A DNA stretch of 64,000 nt from MedAcidi-G1 sp000817085 (lineage in GTDB: Bacteria; Actinomycetota; Acidimicrobiia; Acidimicrobiales; MedAcidi-G1): assembly GCA_045568635.1 (NCBI GenBank), contig JBJLAO010000003.1, forward strand, positions 372,001-436,000. The letters run 5' to 3'. Under the pieces are notes generated by a model that saw only the letters and a list, made by a program, of their open reading frames with translations, was not told the DNA's origin and did not search any database. This document shows positions 61,360-64,000 of this stretch, one piece after another (position 1 is the first letter of the stretch; the number at the start of each line of letters is the position of its first letter). Both the position numbers and the translations under genes were made by a program.

Positions 61360-62352
61360 ATGGATCCTAAATCAGAATCAACAATTGAAAGCTGCGACTA
61401 CCACACAGGTGGCGAGCCCTTTAGGATAGTTGATGCGGGGCCAATGAAAGGTTCAACTGTTATCGAACGTCGGTCATGGGCGGAAGACAACCTTGACGAT
61501 CTTCGTAAATTCCTAGTTCATGAACCGAGAGGCCACGATGATATGTACGGGGGTTTTATTGTTCCACCCGATGACCCAGGTGGAGATTTAGGAGTTGTTT
61601 TCTTCCATTCAGATGGATTTAGTACTGCATGCGGACATGGAACAATTGCATTAGTCACTTGGGCAATAGACAGCGGTTTTATTCAATCACAAGAAGACCT
61701 CGTTGAAGTCGTAGTCGATGTACCCTCTGGAAGACTATTAACAAAAGCCAAAATGCATAACGGAAAAGTTGAAAACGTGACTTTCAATAACGTACCTTCT
61801 TTTGTAAGCGCCAAAGACGTAAAAATAGATACTAAATTTGGATCAATAACTATCGATGTATCTTTTGGGGGAGCTTTTTACGCTTCAATCTCAACTAGTC
61901 AATTAGGTCTAAGTCCGGTTTCAAAACATCTAAATGAATTAATCGAAATCGGTAAAGAAATAAAGTTGAAAACTCAAAATCTAGAGCTTGCTGAACACCC
62001 CTCGGACAAAAGACTTTCAGGAATATACGGTTCAATTTTTTATGAAACTCTGGAAGAAAAACCCCTTAAACAGCGTAATGTAACTATTTTTGCAGATGGA
62101 CAAGTAGATAGATCGCCATGTGGTTCTGGTACTTCAGCACGACTTGCTTTACTTCATGAAAAAAAACAAATAAAAATTGGTGAGCCCTTTTTAAACTATG
62201 GAATCGCAGGTGGAGTATTCAAAGGAAAAATAACGGTCGTAGAAGAAGATTCTGTAGTTACATCCATTGAAGGGTCTGCTTATTACTGTAACAAAACCTC
62301 TTTTTATCTAGATCCACGTGATCCAATCGGTCTAGGATTTAAACTCAGATGA
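61360..62352 (+). CDS. Proline racemase family protein (hydroxyproline epimerase/racemase-like)
   Basis: A 330-aa PrpF-like/proline racemase fold. The first catalytic Cys is in FSTACGHGTIALV (about 92) and the second in DRSPCGSGTSARL (about 253). HTGGEPFRIV lies near the N-terminus. Both Cys present argues for racemase or 4-hydroxyproline 2-epimerase; trans-3-hydroxyproline dehydratases replace one of them. It overlaps the ornithine cyclodeaminase-like gene by four bases. That pairing recalls hydroxyproline or D-proline use. Confidence 0.83.
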   Translation: MDPKSESTIESCDYHTGGEPFRIVDAGPMKGSTVIERRSWAEDNLDDLRKFLVHEPRGHDDMYGGFIVPPDDPGGDLGVVFFHSDGFSTACGHGTIALVTWAIDSGFIQSQEDLVEVVVDVPSGRLLTKAKMHNGKVENVTFNNVPSFVSAKDVKIDTKFGSITIDVSFGGAFYASISTSQLGLSPVSKHLNELIEIGKEIKLKTQNLELAEHPSDKRLSGIYGSIFYETLEEKPLKQRNVTIFADGQVDRSPCGSGTSARLALLHEKKQIKIGEPFLNYGIAGGVFKGKITVVEEDSVVTSIEGSAYYCNKTSFYLDPRDPIGLGFKLR

Positions 62353-63272
62353 CAGAAATCCCTCACTATACAGCTGGTGAAATTTTCGCATTTGGTATGG
62401 AAAAAACTATTTCCGCCTTAAAAACCAGTGCCGCTACAAACGACCAACCTATTCCCAGAGAACATATTCCATTAGACCAAGGAGAAGACTTCCTTCTTAT
62501 GCCAGCAGTTTCACAAACTGGGCTAGGAATAAAATTGGTCACAGTTATGGCTCAAAATCCAGCTATTGGTCTTCCTCTTGTCCATGGCTTCTACTTATAC
62601 TGCGACAAAAAAACTGGTGTCCCGAAAGCAACTTTTGAAGGTTCAGCTTTAACTACACTTAGGACACCTGCAGCATCAGCAGTTGCAACAGAAGTACTTG
62701 CAACAGAAAGTATTCAAAATTTGGGTATTTTCGGTACAGGGGTGCAAGCTCGCGGGCACATTGAATCGATGCTTACAGTTCGTCCGAACATTGAAAAAAT
62801 TTTTATTTCTGGGACAACGCGAGAATCTACCGAAAAATTCATTGACTCTTTAACAATAAAAGATCAAAAAATTAACGTAGGTTCCCCCGAAGAAACTGCT
62901 GCTTGTGACCTGGTCTGCTCATGCACAAGTTCGAAAGAACCAGTGATTCCAACCAAGTCAGTCAAACCAGGGGCTCACCTCAACTTAATCGGGTCTTTTT
63001 CTGATGCACAGAAAGAAGCGGATTCAGAGTTGATACAAAATGCTGAAATTTTTGTAGATCATAGAACTGCTGCCAAAGAAGAAGCTGGCGAACTCATAAC
63101 TGCCGAACTTGAGGAAAATTGGTCGTTTGACGAGATTATTGGAGACTTTTCACAACTGATTCAGGGAAAAGTCAATAGAAGCTCTTCAGAATCGATAACA
63201 CTTTTCAAGTCAGTTGGCCTTGCCACTTGGGACCTAATTGTTGCGGAAACGATCTATAACGAAACAAATTAA
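62349..63272 (+). CDS. Ornithine cyclodeaminase / mu-crystallin family protein
   Basis: A 307-aa protein. LGIFGTGVQARGHIESML is the NAD(P)-binding motif (about 127-144), with CDLVCSCTSSKEPVI and VKPGAHLNLIGSF following, as in OCD/mu-crystallin enzymes. Several family members are delta-1-pyrroline-2-carboxylate reductases paired with 3-hydroxyproline dehydratases. Given the upstream proline-racemase-family gene, such a reductase role is likely. It is translationally coupled (ATGA). Confidence 0.85.
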   Translation: MTEIPHYTAGEIFAFGMEKTISALKTSAATNDQPIPREHIPLDQGEDFLLMPAVSQTGLGIKLVTVMAQNPAIGLPLVHGFYLYCDKKTGVPKATFEGSALTTLRTPAASAVATEVLATESIQNLGIFGTGVQARGHIESMLTVRPNIEKIFISGTTRESTEKFIDSLTIKDQKINVGSPEETAACDLVCSCTSSKEPVIPTKSVKPGAHLNLIGSFSDAQKEADSELIQNAEIFVDHRTAAKEEAGELITAELEENWSFDEIIGDFSQLIQGKVNRSSSESITLFKSVGLATWDLIVAETIYNETN

Positions 63273-63344
63273 AAAATTAAATTTGCCCACTGTGCTTAGC
63301 ACGGTATGACGTGAAAAAATAAGGCTTTACAGAAATGGCTGAAA

Positions 63345-64000
63345 ATGAAAACCGATTCTTCAAAATCTTCAGACTCAGTTAATGAGGACCAAAACAAGCT
63401 GTCTTCATTGACGTCAGTGGTCATTGATGAAGAAGAACGTAGAGAAGCACTAAAAAAAGAATCTGAAATAATTTTTCCAGATGATTTGTTGCCGGGTGTT
63501 AAATCAGAAGGAATTAGTTTTAAAAAAGGTCTAAAGCTTGGCGGAGGAACAGCAACATTTTTTACTCTTGCTCTTTTATCAGGTTTAGAAGAACTTCAAA
63601 CGGCGGCTATAAACGTCTTAGCTCCGGATATACGAGACACATTTAATGTGAGTGATGGAACAATTACTTTCATAGCAAGTTCATCAGCAGCTTTTGTTGT
63701 CCTGGGATCACTTCCAATGGGTTGGATGGCAGACAGATTGAAAAGAGTTCCAATAATCGGATGGGCCAGCTCAATTTTTGCTGGAATGGTTTTTTTATCA
63801 GGAATTGCAGTTAATGCCTTTATGTTCTTCTGGGCAAGGTTTGGGGTTGGAATTGCAAAAGCAAGCACAATCCCAGTTCATAGTTCTGTAATTGCTGACA
63901 CCTACCCCATCGGTATACGAGGAAGGCTTGGTTCATTAAATGGAATAATCAACAATGGGCTAAGGGTAACTAGTCCAGTTCTAGTGGGAGCTATAGCTCT
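63345..64000 (+). CDS. MFS transporter (partial, C-terminus outside window)
   Basis: The ATG at 63345 (MKTDSSKSSDSVNEDQNK) opens a frame that runs off the right edge with 218 codons visible. The first 60 residues are hydrophilic and charged. Membrane helices follow with the MFS motif A-like GWMADRLKRVP (about 127-137) between helices 2 and 3 and a long AINVLAPDIRDTFNVSDG segment typical of spinster-like or major-facilitator permeases. The substrate is unknown. It could import the substrate of the racemase/cyclodeaminase pair 70 bp upstream (inference). Confidence 0.78.
   Translation, partial: MKTDSSKSSDSVNEDQNKLSSLTSVVIDEEERREALKKESEIIFPDDLLPGVKSEGISFKKGLKLGGGTATFFTLALLSGLEELQTAAINVLAPDIRDTFNVSDGTITFIASSSAAFVVLGSLPMGWMADRLKRVPIIGWASSIFAGMVFLSGIAVNAFMFFWARFGVGIAKASTIPVHSSVIADTYPIGIRGRLGSLNGIINNGLRVTSPVLVGAIA

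Overview
The window looks like the chromosome of a free-living, streamlined, low-GC actinobacterium, most likely a marine Acidimicrobiia-type lineage. This is inferred from gene content and architecture, not from a marker tree. The actinobacterial signs are a WhiB7-type WhiB protein with an AT-hook, a GlnR-type orphan response regulator beside two glutamine synthetases, a dnaK-grpE-dnaJ-hspR operon, an EtfD-like membrane Fe-S oxidoreductase, ChsE-type paired acyl-CoA dehydrogenases, a bifunctional-type Dcd, and a secreted protein with a poly-threonine linker. Compaction is extreme. ATGA/TAATG overlaps are common, and four convergent gene pairs share one palindromic tetranucleotide (CTAG or TTAA) that supplies both stop codons. 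No insertion sequence, prophage, CRISPR array or rRNA was seen.

Layout. 1-3.4 kb: nitrilase (partial), then nitrogen assimilation (glnII, glnA2-like, glnR) with candidate GlnR boxes in the divergent gap. 3.4-17 kb: mixed metabolic and hypothetical genes, including RidA, an ErpA-type protein, an acyltransferase with an inserted ankyrin block, a GFA protein, a 2OG oxygenase, an aldehyde dehydrogenase, a YeiH-type transporter, tRNA-Lys, dut, orn and an MBL-fold hydrolase. 17-20 kb: a leader ORF, antiterminator and terminator in front of whiB7, then a structured RNA segment, a TlpA-like thioredoxin, CcdA and a PGA-hydrolase-like protein. 20-22.7 kb: pdxH, two crcB genes, serS. 22.7-32 kb: one long leftward operon for a caa3-type cytochrome c oxidase. 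It is headed by a full-length subunit I homologue that has lost most metal-ligand histidines, a matching subunit III homologue and a His-tailed membrane protein; ctaB lies upstream. 33-38 kb: tRNA-Glu, tRNA-Asp and tRNA-Phe, then a beta-oxidation-type cluster (two acyl-CoA dehydrogenases, an SDR, a thiolase). 39-52.7 kb: a leftward purine cluster (purA-D-E-B-C-S-Q-L-F-M), then pyrE and an ACT-domain malic enzyme. 52.9-56.7 kb: the DnaK chaperone operon. 56.8-64 kb: gpmA, etfD, dcd, an HD-domain protein, a proline racemase/ornithine cyclodeaminase pair and the start of an MFS transporter.

The most noteworthy items are the ligand-depleted oxidase module fused into the caa3 operon, the readable attenuator in front of whiB7, and the ankyrin insertion in a membrane acyltransferase. 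All identifications come from reading motifs and translated sequence by eye; no database search or alignment program was run.
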